Source: Mrakia gelida
Lineage: Eukaryota; Basidiomycota; Tremellomycetes; Cystofilobasidiales; Mrakiaceae
Direction of reading: 5' to 3'
DNA: 64,000 nucleotides
Assembly: GCA_024345305.1 (NCBI GenBank)
Contig: BRON01000015.1
Location: 930,001-994,000, forward strand
Part shown: in pieces, positions 46,425 through 57,795 of the stretch
How positions within the stretch are numbered: position 1 is the first letter of the stretch
How the letters are laid out: every line of letters begins with the position of its first letter
Notes under the pieces: generated by a model
Databases searched by the model: none
What the model was told of the DNA's origin: nothing
Seen by the model: the letters and a program-made list of their open reading frames with translations, nothing else
Made by a program: the position numbers and the translations under genes

Positions 46425-47541
46425 GGTGGGAGATTGGGAGGGGAGGGGAGGGAAAGTCGCGTTGCCGTTGTGTCTTTTTGCGTTTTCGTCTGTTGCCTTC
46501 TACGTCGATAGGAGGTGGTATGCATCTTTGGTTTCTGCTGGTGACGTCACCTACGTTTGATCTTCAGCTCTTCGAGAGGGAACCTCAAGGCTCGAGCTGC
46601 TTGAAGAGGAAAACGAAAGAACGCAACGGAAAGCAAAAACGAGACGCGTTGTCGTATGATCCACAGAACCAGTAGACCGGCCAAGGAGCTGGTCGACGCG
46701 CATTTGTATCGAAATAAGAGGCTAGCTGGTAGTCACTTCCGAACGTGGAACAACGAAAAAGTAAGGACAAGAAGCGGGACACTAAAGGGCGACGACGCGT
46801 TGAGTCCTGCCTCGAGTGCACCTCACCCAACTCAAAAACCCAGACTTTCGACCAGGGTACATGTATACCATCCTTTCGACCTGCAACAAGCCAGTCCATC
46901 TGCGCTGGAGCAGTCGGATTGAGCTGAGCTAGACTTGAGAACAGCTGATAAACCGCCGCGTTTCATCAAACAATCAATTGCTTCATCGGTTCGAGTCCAG
47001 CTCGGAGTAACTCCACTTCAATCGAACCCTCTTCCCACGAGGTGTTTCTTCGAATGGAAGACAAACCACTCCACAGGGCGCGCAGAAGCTCAACAAATGT
47101 CGGCCCGCGTTCAACCCTTTTGCTTCCGGAGGCGTGCTGGAGCGTCGTCCTCTTATTTTCGGTCTTTAAGTGGAGGTAGACGACGGGACAAAGGGGAGGG
47201 CGGGAGGGCGAGACTAAAGGAAGATGTTTGAAGGGAGCTGGGTGCGATCTAAATCGCATCGAACGAAAGAACGACGCGACGTCGCTCTGACGAGATCTGA
47301 GGTTCCACGCCACGACGAGCAAGATTGCTTCTTCCTGATTCATGCCTGCACTCGTCTGTGTTCGTCACGAGGACTGAGATTGGCACAGTCGAGCGGCGAA
47401 GATCTGAACACCTCGACGAGTCGACGCGTCCAGGTTTGGCTTTCTTCGCGATAATCATCGACGTCCAGGTCTCTTTCACAAGACCAGCGCTCCCGGATCA
47501 GGAAACCAGTGTCACCTTAATTCCGCTCGATATCTACCAAC
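46425..47541. other. intergenic, convergent 3' flanks
   Basis: About 1.1 kb between the ORC4 and F5 stops. No exon with support. GACGCGTC-type palindromes near 46640, 46798 and 47423. Confidence 0.45.
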
Positions 47542-48395
47542 CTAATTGAACCCTTTTCCTCCTCGCTGAGCCTCCTTCAATTCCCTCCTCACTTCCAACC
47601 TCTCCAACCTCAGCCTCCTCCACCTCTTCTCTTGAGCGTCCGCCTCCTTCACCAACTTCTCCCTGCTCCATCCCGTAGTGCTTGCCCTCTTATCCAAGTT
47701 CGCCTCTCGTTTGGCCTTCATCTGGGCCTCCCAGTATTCTGCCGACAACGCATCCGACTCATCCCACGAACCACTCTCGACCTGCTCCTTCGCCTTTTCC
47801 CTCCGAGACTGCTCCAAGTCCCCGGAGGCTTGGTGACCAAGATCTACGTCTTTGAAGTACGCTGCTCGATGATTTGGATGCATCTTGGAGGCTTTGGCGA
47901 GGACGTTGAGCGCGACGGTGCGTTGTCGCTGTTCGAGGTTTGGGAGGAGGGCGAGTTCGGAAGGAGGGATGGATCGTGCGGTTTTAAGGACGGCAGCGAG
48001 CGCCTCCGGAGTGGTGATGGAAGAGAACTTGAAGTCGAGGGTGAGCCTTTGCCAGGCTGATAGCGGTGTGGAGGTGGGAGGAGAGGGTGATGTTGAGGAG
48101 GGAGGGGGAGGGAGAGAACGATTCGAGGTCCGAGTCTTGGGTAGAAAGAAACGAGCAGAGGTCAGCAAACAGGCCTGGACTAATGGGGAGCATGTACGCA
48201 TACATCTCAGGAGCCCACCTTAGGTTTTGAACCATCGCTGGAGGGAGACGAGGGTTGCTGGGAGATGGAACGAGCGAGGAGGGAAGGGAGGATGAATCGT
48301 TGAGCCTGAGGTCGAAGCAGTTGAGCTGCTCTCGTTGAGCGAGACGTCGATCCTAGGGAATTTAGACAGCAGCGAGCCGACTGAAGGACGGACAT
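47542..48395 (-). CDS. family F member F5, putative mitochondrial protein
   Basis: Exons 48395-48219 and 48135-47542 (256 residues), phase-0 intron at the family position. Exon 1: MSVLQSARCCLNSLGSTSRS..., LLRPQAQRFILPSLLARSIS, a presequence almost identical to that of F7. Exon 2: LTLDFKFSSITTPEALAAVL, IPPSELALLPNLEQRQRTVA, KASKMHPNHRAAYFKDVDLG, DESDALSAEYWEAQMKAKRE and a basic tail with LEVRRELKEAQR. Shares the ITTPEAL core variant and LRPQAQRFIL with F7, so the two are closest relatives here. Tandem with F6, same strand. Function unknown. Confidence 0.8.
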
Positions 48396-49170
48396 GTTGA
48401 CGTGGGGTGGATGAAAGGACAGGAAGATAATGGAAGGGGGGGAGTGCTGGGACAGAAGAGAGGGAAGGAAGGAAAGGTGAGCTCGACGATTTTGACCCTG
48501 CCCTCTCCGCTTCTGCCTCGCTTCTCACCTCGTTCAAGATGCCGAAGACTTGCGAGATCTATATGGTACTGGGAGAGAGAGGTTGATTGAAGTTGCTAGC
48601 TTGAGGGTGATGTCGGAAAAGAGTTGGGGGGGCACTGGTCGTTTGATGGAAGGGAGAGAGGGAAGGGGGGCGACAGTTGAGCTCGCTCGAATCGCAAAGG
48701 CAGCCGTTCGCTCTTTTTCTCGCCAGCGATTCTGGCAGCAAAAATCTCAGCAGGACCATTCGAGCTGGTATGTATCTGACTCAGTCTTGGATCGAAGAAA
48801 AAATCGAAACCTGCAGAATTGCCCGTCGCTCCAAAACTGGGCTGAGTCGAGTCTCCCTCGCCGTCCAGCTCCTCGCGTCTTCCAGCTAACGGGTCTCGTT
48901 TCAAACTCGCTCTCTCCGCGAACACCACCAGCCCCACTCGATTTCTCCCAACCTTCAGCCTCTCCAATGTTATCGAGCTGAAAGCGTCGCGAAGGACTCG
49001 AGTCGTCGACCCAACTGACCATCGCCTCGCTCGCTCGAGCCGGCCCGTTTCGTCCACATGTGGAAGACACAGAAGAGTCACTACGGCCAGAGTCAAAGAA
49101 GAGAAGAGGGGGAAGTTGGTCTCGGTCAGAAGAACGAAAAGAAAGGAACGGAGACGACGCGTCGCAATGA
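48396..49170 (-). repeat. F5 5' flank: duplicated block shared with F4 and F7
   Basis: On the minus strand this carries the same landmarks as the F7 flank: gaaacgagacccgttagctgg, ctcagcccagttttggagcg, caattctgcag, gactgagtcagata, ggtcctgctgagat, gagcgaacggctgcctttgc, gagctcaact. Relative to F7 it has about 28 extra nt after the gacgcga element. The distal 80-90 bp (near 49090-49165) match the F4 flank. No conserved reading frame. Confidence 0.7.
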
Positions 49171-49439
49171 AGGGGACCAACTCAACGTCCTCTCCCTCAG
49201 CATCGTTCCCCTTTACCTCAAAGAGCAGGGTCTTCCATCAGCGAGTATAATCGCATCTCCACCACCTGTGTCATTGGCCTCTCCACGCGAATGCCAAAAC
49301 GCAAAGGACGAGGAGAGAAACGAGACCCGACGCGTCGGTGTCTTTCCCTCGCAGCAACCGCTCCATGATCTTGCCCACGACGCAACCGCACTCTTGTTGG
49401 TCAGGTATCTCATCTCAAACCCTGACAAGACTCACTACC

Positions 49440-50271
49440 CTACTTTGTCTCCTCTCTCACCTCCCTCCTCAACACCGTCGCCTTCCTCATGGCCGCCTGA
49501 CTAGCCTCGATCTTCCTCCTCACCTTCTCCCTCATCTTCGCCCCCTTTTCCTTATCCTCCTCCGTCTTCTCCTCTATCTCTCCCTGAACCTTATAACTCT
49601 CCATCTTCTCCTCTATCCTCTTCCTAGACCTCTCGTCCCACTCCTCCATCGTCAACTTGTCGTCCTCCGCTCCCACCCCCTTCTCAACCTGCCTCCTCGC
49701 CTTCTCCCTCTGCCTGAGGTCGATGTCCGCCCGAGGGGTGTAGGCCATATCCAAGCCTTGGAAGTACTTGGTTCGATCTTCGAGGGAAGGGAGGTGGAGG
49801 CCCCTGTTGAGGTGACGGAGGAGGAGACGGTGTTGAGCTTGTTCGGGTTCGGAGAGGAAGGAAATAGGGACGTCTTCGGCTGCTTCAAGAGCTGCTTGGA
49901 GGACGGGAGTAGGGGAGAGGGGGGCGAAGAAGTTGGGAGCGAAGGTGTAGATTTGCTCTGGTTTGGGGGTGGGGGTTTCGGTTGAGGAGGAGGGGAGGTT
50001 CTTAGAGAGAGCGAGAGGTGAGGGAGGGAGGCAGTCAGCTTTCTGTACGAGGGTTGATGACCGGTGAAGGATGAAGAGTTTGAACCATGCAGCTCACTTT
50101 TGGGAAGCCATCATCGTTGACGTCGAACAAGCCAAAGGGGGTTCGGGAGATGGAGCGACGACCGAGAGAGAGGGAAGACGAAGAAGGGAGTCGAAGGTGA
50201 GGTTGCGTTTGACGAGTTATCGTTGAAGGAAGAGCTTGGAGAGCCCATCGAGTTGAAGAGGAGAAGGACAT
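49440..50271 (-). CDS. family F member F6, putative mitochondrial protein
   Basis: Exons 50271-50098 and 50000-49440 (244 residues), phase-0 intron at the family position. Exon 1: MSFSSSTRWALQALPSTITR..., SLGRRSISRTPFGLFDVNDD, a presequence with the RRSIS signature. Exon 2: YTFAPNFFAPLSPTPVLQAA, then helices ending LNRGLHLPSLEDRTKYFQGL, REKARRQVEKG, KLTMEEWDERSRKR and a charged tail with ATVLRREVREETK. A diverged copy, closest in style to F2 (both have F-x-P-N-F-F at the core start). Upstream, it is divergent from UBA1. Function unknown. Confidence 0.72.
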
Positions 50272-50622
50272 GGAGATGAGGAGGATGTCGAGGTGGTGGT
50301 TGGAGTGGAAACGAAGGTGATGGGAAGGAGCTGAAGAAGAAAGAAAGGCAGGGAAGGGGAAGGGAAAAAGAGGTGAGCTCGAGCAGAAGAGAAGAGGGCC
50401 TGGACGACCGAAGACCAGCAGCCCAGGACTAAATTTGAGCGTACGAGTCTGCTGGTCTGATACCGAAGGTATACAGGCTTTTGGTTTGAAAGAGAGATGC
50501 GAAAGATGAAGAAGACGGTCGAGAGGGAAGCGAACCTGGACCCTCCTCTCCACGTTGTCAGCTCTCGAAAGGAATCGCCACAAACCATCACTCCTCTCCC
50601 CCTCCCACTCCACCCAATCAAT
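50272..50622. promoter_or_regulatory. divergent promoter F6 / UBA1
   Basis: 351 bp between divergent start codons. No exon supported. Confidence 0.45.
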
Positions 50623-53600
50623 ATGTCCAATATGGAGGTAGACGAAGCCGCCATCGAGTGAGTACATATGTTTCTGTCGCTTCAGAATCTCTACCGGAGC
50701 TGACTCTCTTCTTCGCTTTCTCTCTCCTTTCCCAGTGAGGGTCTTTACTCTCGTCAGCTGTGTGTTTCCTCTCTTCTTGTTTCTGTAGCTCCTGAACACG
50801 TTGCTGACTGTCGGCTTGCTCTTTACGCAGATACGTTCTCGGTCACGAAGGTACGCTCTCTTGTAGCAGGAGATTGAGAGGAGAAGCACCCCTCACAAGC
50901 TGACCGAGATCCCCACTTCCTCCTTCTCCCTCTCCCTTCCAGCCATGAAGAAGATGGCTCTCTCCAACGTTCTCATCATCGGAGCTCAGGGTCTTGGCGT
51001 CGAGATTGGTGAGCTCCAGAGATCGGTCTACCCTTCTTCGAGACGAGATCGAGCTGACCACCTCCCACCCATCTCTCTCCTCCATCCATCCACTCCTTCC
51101 CTCTCTCCCTCTCCACCTCTCCCCTTCTCTCCCACCTCAAACAGCCAAGAACATCGCTCTCGCCGGAGTCAAATCCGTCACTCTCTTTGATCCCAACCCC
51201 GTAGCCATCGCGGATCTCGGTACTCAGTTCTTCCTTCGAAAGGAGGACGTCGGATCCCCTCGAGCAGCCGTCACCGTCCCTCGGCTGGCAGAGCTCAACT
51301 CCTACGTCCCCGTGCACGACCTCGGAGGAGCTGTTGGGGACGTTCTTTCCGAGGAGGTCTTGGGACAGTACCAGGTTGGTACACAGCTCGACGCAACACT
51401 TCCGTCCATCTTCTCTTGAGCTCAAGCTGACTCGGTCTCGATCCTCCCTCCCTCCCCATCCGTCAGGTCATCGTTCTCACCACTCCTGCAGCTCAGGAGG
51501 AGGCTCTTCGAATCGACGCTTTCACTCACTCCAACAAGATCGCTTTCATCTGGGCTGAGACCAACGGGCTCTTCGGGTCAGTCGAGCTCAGCTCTTGGAA
51601 GGAGACGAGGGAGATCTCGCTCGAGCTCACCCTCCTTCCTTCTCTTTTTCCCCTTCCCTCAGTTCCGTCTTCAACGACTTTGGACCCGCTTTCAACTGTG
51701 TCGATGCTACTGGAGAGGCCGTTCTGTCTGGCATGGTTGTCGAGATCGAGAATGTACGTAGATCTCGAACGACTCGAGCTTCCTCCTTCGTCGAAGCTCA
51801 CCCTCGCGCTTCCTTCTTTGCCTTTCATTAGGACGCCGAAGCCATGGTCACCTGCATGGACGAGACTCGACACGGTCTCGAGGATGGAGACTTCGTTACC
51901 TTCGAGGAGGTCGCCGGAATGACTGAGCTGAACGGAGGCGAGCCTAGGAAGATCACCGTCAAGGGTGAGTCTCGTCTCGACCTCAGCCTGAGTCGACGCG
52001 AACACAAGCTGACCTCCTCGCTCTTTCTCGCTCACAGGTCCCTACACGTTCACCATCGGAGACACCACTGGTCTTTCCAAGTACACTGCCGGAGGAGTCT
52101 TCACCCAGGTCAAGATGCCCAAGATCATCACTTTCGTTCGTCCAACCTTTTCGTTTCGCTTCCTCGACCTCAACCCTCAGCTCACCTCCTTCGTCTTCGT
52201 TTTCCTCTAGAAACCTCTCTCCGAATCCCTCACCTCCCCCGAGTTCTTCATCTCCGATTACGCCAAATGGGATCGACCTCAAACCCTTCACTTCGGATAC
52301 CAAGCCCTCTCCGTCTTCAAGTCCCAACACTCTCGTCTCCCAGCTCCTCGAAACCCAGCCGACGCTGCCGAGGTCGTTCAGATCGCTACCTCCCTCTACG
52401 GTGCCGACAAGGAGGAGAAGCTGGACGAGAAGGTCCTCACCGAGCTCGCCTACCAAGCGTCAGGAAACGTCGCTCCCATCAACGCCGTCCTCGGAGGGTT
52501 CGTCGCTCAAGAGGTTCTCAAAGCTTGCTCGGCCAAGTTCCACCCCATGGTCCAGCACCTCTACTTCGACTCTCTGGAATCCCTCCCTTCGACTCTCCCC
52601 ACCGAGGCCGAGTGCCAACCTCTCGGTTCGAGGTACGATTCGCAGATCGCGGTCGTCGGGCTTCCCTTCCACACCAAGATCGCCAACCACAGACAGTTCC
52701 TCGTCGGATCGGGAGCCATCGGTTGCGAGATGTTGAAGAACTGGGCGATGATGGGACTGGCTAGTGGAGAGAAGGGGAAGATCCACGTGACGGACATGGA
52801 TACGATCGAGAAGAGCAACTTGAACAGACAGTTCTTGTTCAGGCCGAGGGATCTTGGGAAGAACAAGGCTGAGGCGGCGGCTAGGGCTGCGGCGGAGATG
52901 AACCCTGATCTGGTTGGGAAGGTGGACTCGCATCAGGATCGAGTCGGACCCGAGACGGAGAGTGAGTCGCTCGTTTCGCATCATCCTCGTCGCGTCGCGT
53001 GTTGTTTCGTCATTCCAGTCAAGCTTACACCCTTTCCTTCCATTTTCATTCGCTGCAGACGTCTACGGAGATGGATTCTTCGCTGAGCTCGATGGAGTCA
53101 CCAACGCTCTCGACAACGTCGTCGCTCGTTCGTCTTCCCTCTCTACCTCTTTTTCGACGGGTCGCCTCGTCTCGGCTGAGCTGACCATCGTCCACCTCCC
53201 CTTTGTCTCGCTTCCCTTCTCCACAGGTCAGTACATGGATCGACGATGCGTCTTCTACCGAAAGCCTCTCCTCGAATCTGGAACTCTCGGAACCAAGGCC
53301 AACGTTCAGGTCGTCATCCCTCACCTCACCGAGTCCTACTCCTCTAGTCAGGATCCTCCCGAGAAGAGCATCCCCATGTGCACGCTCAAGAGTTTCCCCA
53401 ACGCTATCGAGCACACCATCGAGGTTCGCTCTTTCTCTCCAACTCCTCTTCTCCTTGCCGCCTCGCTTCGACTGACGCGTCCCTCTCTCGCTCATTCTTC
53501 TCGTTTCCAGTGGTCTCGAGAGCGTTTCAACCAGCTCTTCGTCGATCCTCCCACCAACGTCAACCTCTACCTCACCCAACCCAACTTCGTCGAGACCACC

Positions 53601-55323
53601 CTCAAGCACGGAGGACAGCAACACGAGCAGATCAACCATCTCCACGAATACCTCGTCGCCGAGAAGCCTTTGACTTTCGAGGAGTGTGTGAAGTGGGCTA
53701 GGTTCAAGTTCGAGCACGATTACGGAAACGAGATCAAGCAGCTTCTTCACAGCATGCCCAAGGACGCTGTGAGTATCTCTTTCTTTCGTCTTCGAGGTCT
53801 AGACCCCCAGCTGACTTTCGACCTTCTCCTTTTCTTCGCGCAGGTCACCTCGACTGGAACTCTCTTCTGGAGTGGACCCAAGCGAGCTCCCGATGCTTTG
53901 GTTTTTAACCCTGAGGACGTCAGTAGCCATTGCCCATCGTTTCGATCTGCTCTTGTCTCCCGAGCGGCGCTGACTTCGACGCGTTTTCCTTTCGACAGCC
54001 CATCCACCTCGAGTACATCATCTCTGGCGCCAACCTCCACGCCTTCAACTACGGACTCAAGGGAGAGACCGATCCTGCGATCTTCAAGAAGATCCTCTCC
54101 ACCATCACGGTTCCCGAGTTCAAGCCCAAGCAGGGCGTCAAGGTCCAGGTTCTCGACAGCGAGCCTGTTGCGAACGACGACGAGGGTTCGTTCTTCCCTC
54201 GTCCATGTCTTCCGCCCCATCTTCGCTGACCTTCTCGTCTCCCTTCGCTTCTCCAGAGTCCAAGGACGTCGGGGACATCGTCGCCAGCCTTCCTACTCCC
54301 TCCTCCCTCGCTGGCTACCGACTCAACCCCGTCGACTTCGAGAAGGACGACGACTCCAACTTCCACATCGACTTCATCACCGCTGCTTCCAACCTTCGAG
54401 CTCTCAACTATGGGATCGCTCCCGCTGATCGACACAAGACCAAGTTGATCGCTGGAAAGATCATCCCTGCCATCGCTACCACGACCGCTCTCGCGACTGG
54501 TCTCGTTTGCTTGGAGCTTTACAAGGTCGGTTCTTCTTCCCTTCCTCCTTCTCTCCTTGTCTCTTCGACTCGCGGAAATTCTCGAGACTGATCGCCTCGC
54601 TCCTTCGAACAGATCATCGACGGAAAGAACAAGCTCGAGGACTACCAGAACGGTTTCGTCAACCTCGCTCTTCCCTTCTTCGGTTTCTCGGATCCCATCG
54701 CTGCTAAGAAGGAGAAGGTTCGTCCTTCCTTCCCTTTCTCCCTTTCTCGCTCGTCTCTCGTTTCATTCGAGATCCTGACCTCTCTGTTCGACGTTCGCTT
54801 CCATCAGTACGGCGAAGTCGAATGGACGCTCTGGGATCACTTCGACATCCCCGGAAACCCCACGCTCAAGGAGTTCGTAGACTGGTTCCAGAACGAGCAC
54901 AAACTCGAGGTTCAGATGGTCTCCCAGGGAGTTTCGATGCTTTGGAGCTCGTTCACTGCTCCCAAGAAGGTTCGTCCCTTGCTCTCTTTTGTCTCCTTCG
55001 ACGTCTTCGAGACGACGAGACTGACTCTGCTTTTGATCTCCTTTTCGGTCGTCTCACGAACAGAGCGCCGAGCGACTCACGATGAGGATGTCGGAGCTGG
55101 TGGAGAGTGTTTCGAGGAAGGCCATCCCTCCTTGGGAGAAGACCTTGCTCGTTGAGGTGATGGTGAACGACGAGGAGGGAGAGGACGTCGAGGTTCGTCC
55201 ACTGTTCTTTCGACGCGTCGTTTCCTTCCCTTTTTCTTCGTGTACGCGACTGACACTGACTTCACGTTATTCCTTTTGTGACCTTTCTTTGCACAGGTCC
55301 CCTTCTGTGTCATCCACATCTAA
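50623..55323 (+). CDS. UBA1: ubiquitin-activating enzyme E1
   Basis: Twenty exons, first ones tiny: 50623-50657, 50736-50759, 50831-50850, 50943-51008, 51145-51374, 51467-51576, 51663-51753, 51832-51964, 52038-52135, 52211-52961, 53059-53127, 53227-53423, 53511-53768, 53844-53918, 53999-54185, 54257-54525, 54613-54717, 54808-54969, 55064-55192, 55297-55323 (1011 residues). ATP-dependent activation of ubiquitin, head of the conjugation cascade. Seen: start [20 protein letters not shown], inactive adenylation half [20 protein letters not shown], active adenylation half [20 protein letters not shown] with [17 protein letters not shown], catalytic Cys594 in [19 protein letters not shown], and a C-terminal ubiquitin-fold domain ending EVPFCVIHI. 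Length matches yeast Uba1. Confidence 0.97.
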
Positions 55324-55347
55324 ATAACGAGGGACGAGACGACGCCC

Positions 55348-55934
55348 GGTTTTACGTAGACGACTCGAGTTCTTCATGACGATTTCAGCCCGATGGTCTT
55401 GCACAGGCTGACGAATTGGAGAACAGTGTAGTGTGAGGTCAGTGGCGTGTATGGAAAGAGCGTGCTCGAAACGAGACCCGTTAGCTGGAAAGACGCGACT
55501 CAGCCCAGTTTTGGAGCGACGGGGAATTCTGCAGTTTGCAATTCACTGAGTCAGATAAACACCGGCTCGACCGGTCCTGCTCAAGACTTTGCAGCCATAA
55601 TTGCTGGGGAGAAAAAGAGCGAGCGGCTGCCTTTGCGAACGAGCTCAACTTTCGCTCCCCTTCCCTCCCTTCCCCCAAACAACTAGTGCGCCCGCAACTC
55701 TTTTTCGACACGCCCCAAGACCGCACTTCTTTCTCTCTCTATAGCTTCTCGGAATACTGTAGAGCTCTCGTAAGTCTTCGATGTCTCGATCGGGAGGAGG
55801 AACGAGGCAAAGCAGGAAGAGGAAGGTCCCAAAGTCGCCGAGCTCACCTCTCCTTCTCCTTCCTCTCTTCTTCCTCCCAGCTCCTCTTCCACCCTCTCTT
55901 TCCCTCGTTCTCTCACCATCAACCTCTCGTCAAC
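55348..55934 (+). repeat. F7 5' flank: duplicated block shared with F4 and F5
   Basis: Begins about 25 bp after the UBA1 stop with acgtagacgactcgagtt and runs to the F7 ATG. Landmarks match the F4 and F5 flanks: gaaacgagacccgttagctgg, ctcagcccagttttggagcg, aattctgcagttt, actgagtcagataaacac, gagcgagcggctgcctttgc, gagctcaacttt. So the duplicated unit carried promoter plus gene and landed directly behind UBA1. Confidence 0.7.
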
Positions 55935-56801
55935 ATGTCCTTCCTTCAGTCGGCTCGCTGCTGTCTGAACGCCCTTGGGTCAAGGTCTCGCTCAACGAGA
56001 GCAGGTCAACTGCTTCGACCTCAGGCTCAACGATTCATCCTCCTTTCCCTCCTCGCTCGTTCCATCTCCCAGCGACCTCCATCCTCCCCCAGCGATGCTC
56101 CAAAGTCAGAAGTATGTCATTGTGCTTTGTATGCATACACGCGCCTCATACTTCAGGCCTGTTTGCTGACCTCAGCCTCTATCTGCGTCTCTTTCTCTCC
56201 AAAGAGCTCGAACCCCGTCGTCCCCTCGTCTCCTCCCTACTCAACACCACCCCCACCCTCTCCTTCCACCTCCAAACCCGAGCGGATCACCTTCGACTTC
56301 AAGTTCTCCTCCATCACCACCCCCGAGGCGCTTTCCACCCTCCTCGAACTCGCCCGATCCGCTCCTCCTTCCGAAGTCACCCTCCGTCCAAACGACGAAC
56401 AGCGACAACGCACCGTCGCGCTCAACGTCCTCACCAAAGCCTCCAAGATGGATCCAGAAAAGCGAGCAGCCTACTTCAAGGGCGTCGACGTTGGTCATCC
56501 CCCCATTGAGGGGTTGGAGCAGTCTCGGAGGGAGACCGCGAAGAAGCAGATCGAGAGTGGGCTGTTTGATCGGGAGGACGCGTTGTCGATGGAGGTATGG
56601 GAGGAAGAACTGAGGGTGAGGCGAGAGGCAAAAGTGGAGAAGTTGATGGGGACTACGGGATGTAGTAAAGAGAAGGCGATGGGCGTGTTGATGGGCAAGG
56701 AGAGAAGGGGGCCGAGGAGGCAGAGGGAGGAGAGGTCTGAGATGAGGAGGGAGATGAAGGAGGCTGAGGAGGCAGGGACGAAGGGTTCGGATGTGGAGTA
56801 G
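55935..56801 (+). CDS. family F member F7, putative mitochondrial protein
   Basis: Exons 55935-56111 and 56205-56801 (257 residues). Exon 1: MSFLQSARCCLNALGSRSRS..., LLRPQAQRFILLSLLARSIS. Exon 2: ITFDFKFSSITTPEALSTLL, APPSEVTLRPNDEQRQRTVA, KASKMDPEKRAAYFKGVDVG, REDALSMEVWEEELRVRREA, then RSEMRREMKEAEEAG. The 93-nt intron (gtatgt ... gctgacctc ... aaag) is a multiple of three without a stop, so retention would insert 31 residues. Closest to F5. Function unknown. Confidence 0.8.
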   Translation: MSFLQSARCCLNALGSRSRSTRAGQLLRPQAQRFILLSLLARSISQRPPSSPSDAPKSEVCHCALYAYTRLILQACLLTSASICVSFSPKSSNPVVPSSPPYSTPPPPSPSTSKPERITFDFKFSSITTPEALSTLLELARSAPPSEVTLRPNDEQRQRTVALNVLTKASKMDPEKRAAYFKGVDVGHPPIEGLEQSRRETAKKQIESGLFDREDALSMEVWEEELRVRREAKVEKLMGTTGCSKEKAMGVLMGKERRGPRRQREERSEMRREMKEAEEAGTKGSDVE

Positions 56802-57795
56802 TAGTCAACTTCGAGAGGAGATATCTATACATGGCTATCGAGGAGCAGTGCGCGAGAACGCCTTACACTTTGCTGGTCGTCGCGAACAAAGGCTGCGTCG
56901 AACGAGACGCGTCAAAGATCTCGTGCTGTCCCAACAAAGCACAGAACAAAGATCCCTCCCGCAGACCAAAGATCATCAGTACCAAAGCTTACTTCACTCC
57001 CTCCCCGCCTCTCTTTGAGACCAAAGCTACAGCTGGCTGTCGAAACGCGTCCGTCCGTTCGGTCCTCAACCCCAACTCAACTCTACATCACGAACAATCA
57101 CCCTTGATACGAGTGAGATCACCTATCCTAACAAGGTCAACGAACTTATCTCCCAAAGCCCGCTTACTTCGCTTTGTGAGTCGATCCAAACGAGGATAGA
57201 GCGACTGAACGCGGATCGACACGCGTCGAGTCGACTCCGAGTCGTTTGCTTTCCTCCCTTTCCTTCCCTCCCCATCTTCACCCAACCCTCGCCTCACCCC
57301 ATCCGTTCAATCCCCCTCGCACCCGACCTTCTCAACCCAGAACGTGCAACACTGACTTCACCCTCCCTCCCCCCCATCCCATCCCTCCTCCTTTGGCTCC
57401 CTCCCTCCCTCCCTCCCTTTCACCCTCTCCCCCCCTTCCTTGCATCAACCAGACATCAAGAAAAAAAGGATTTGCATATGTGTGGTACTGGGCTTGACTT
57501 ACCCGCACCCGAGAAAACCGAAACGTCAAACGAGAGGGGTAGCCTAGGTCAAGAAGGATTCGAAGGAGATGGAGAACCAAGACGACGCGACGACGGGAGA
57601 AAGAAAAGAAACCCAAAGGGGGGCATAATCAAAGAAAAGAAAGGTGTGGGAAAAAGAAGAAGAGAGAAGAAGAGAAGAAAGGGGAGAGAGAAGGAAAGAG
57701 GTAAGAAAGACAGACAAGCGAACGACGAACGAGCGAGCGAAACGAGAGAAGAGTAAGCAAGCAAGCAAGAAAAGAGCGAGAAGAGAAGGCTCAAA
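56802..57795. other. intergenic, convergent 3' flanks
   Basis: About 1 kb between the F7 stop and the cyclin stop. C-rich then purine-rich (agaagagaagaaa tracts 57640-57720). No exon supported. ACGCGTC near 56905 and 57222. Confidence 0.45.

Noticed and set aside
46960..47040. B-box-like ggttcgagtcc
   Set aside because: The flanking 5-nt stems do not pair and no A box or acceptor stem is present at the right distance.
5131..56801. Family F as a mobile element
   Set aside because: Each copy has an intron and a targeting presequence, sits in both orientations, and no terminal repeats or target duplications were visible by eye, so gene duplication is favoured, although the shared flanks keep the question open.
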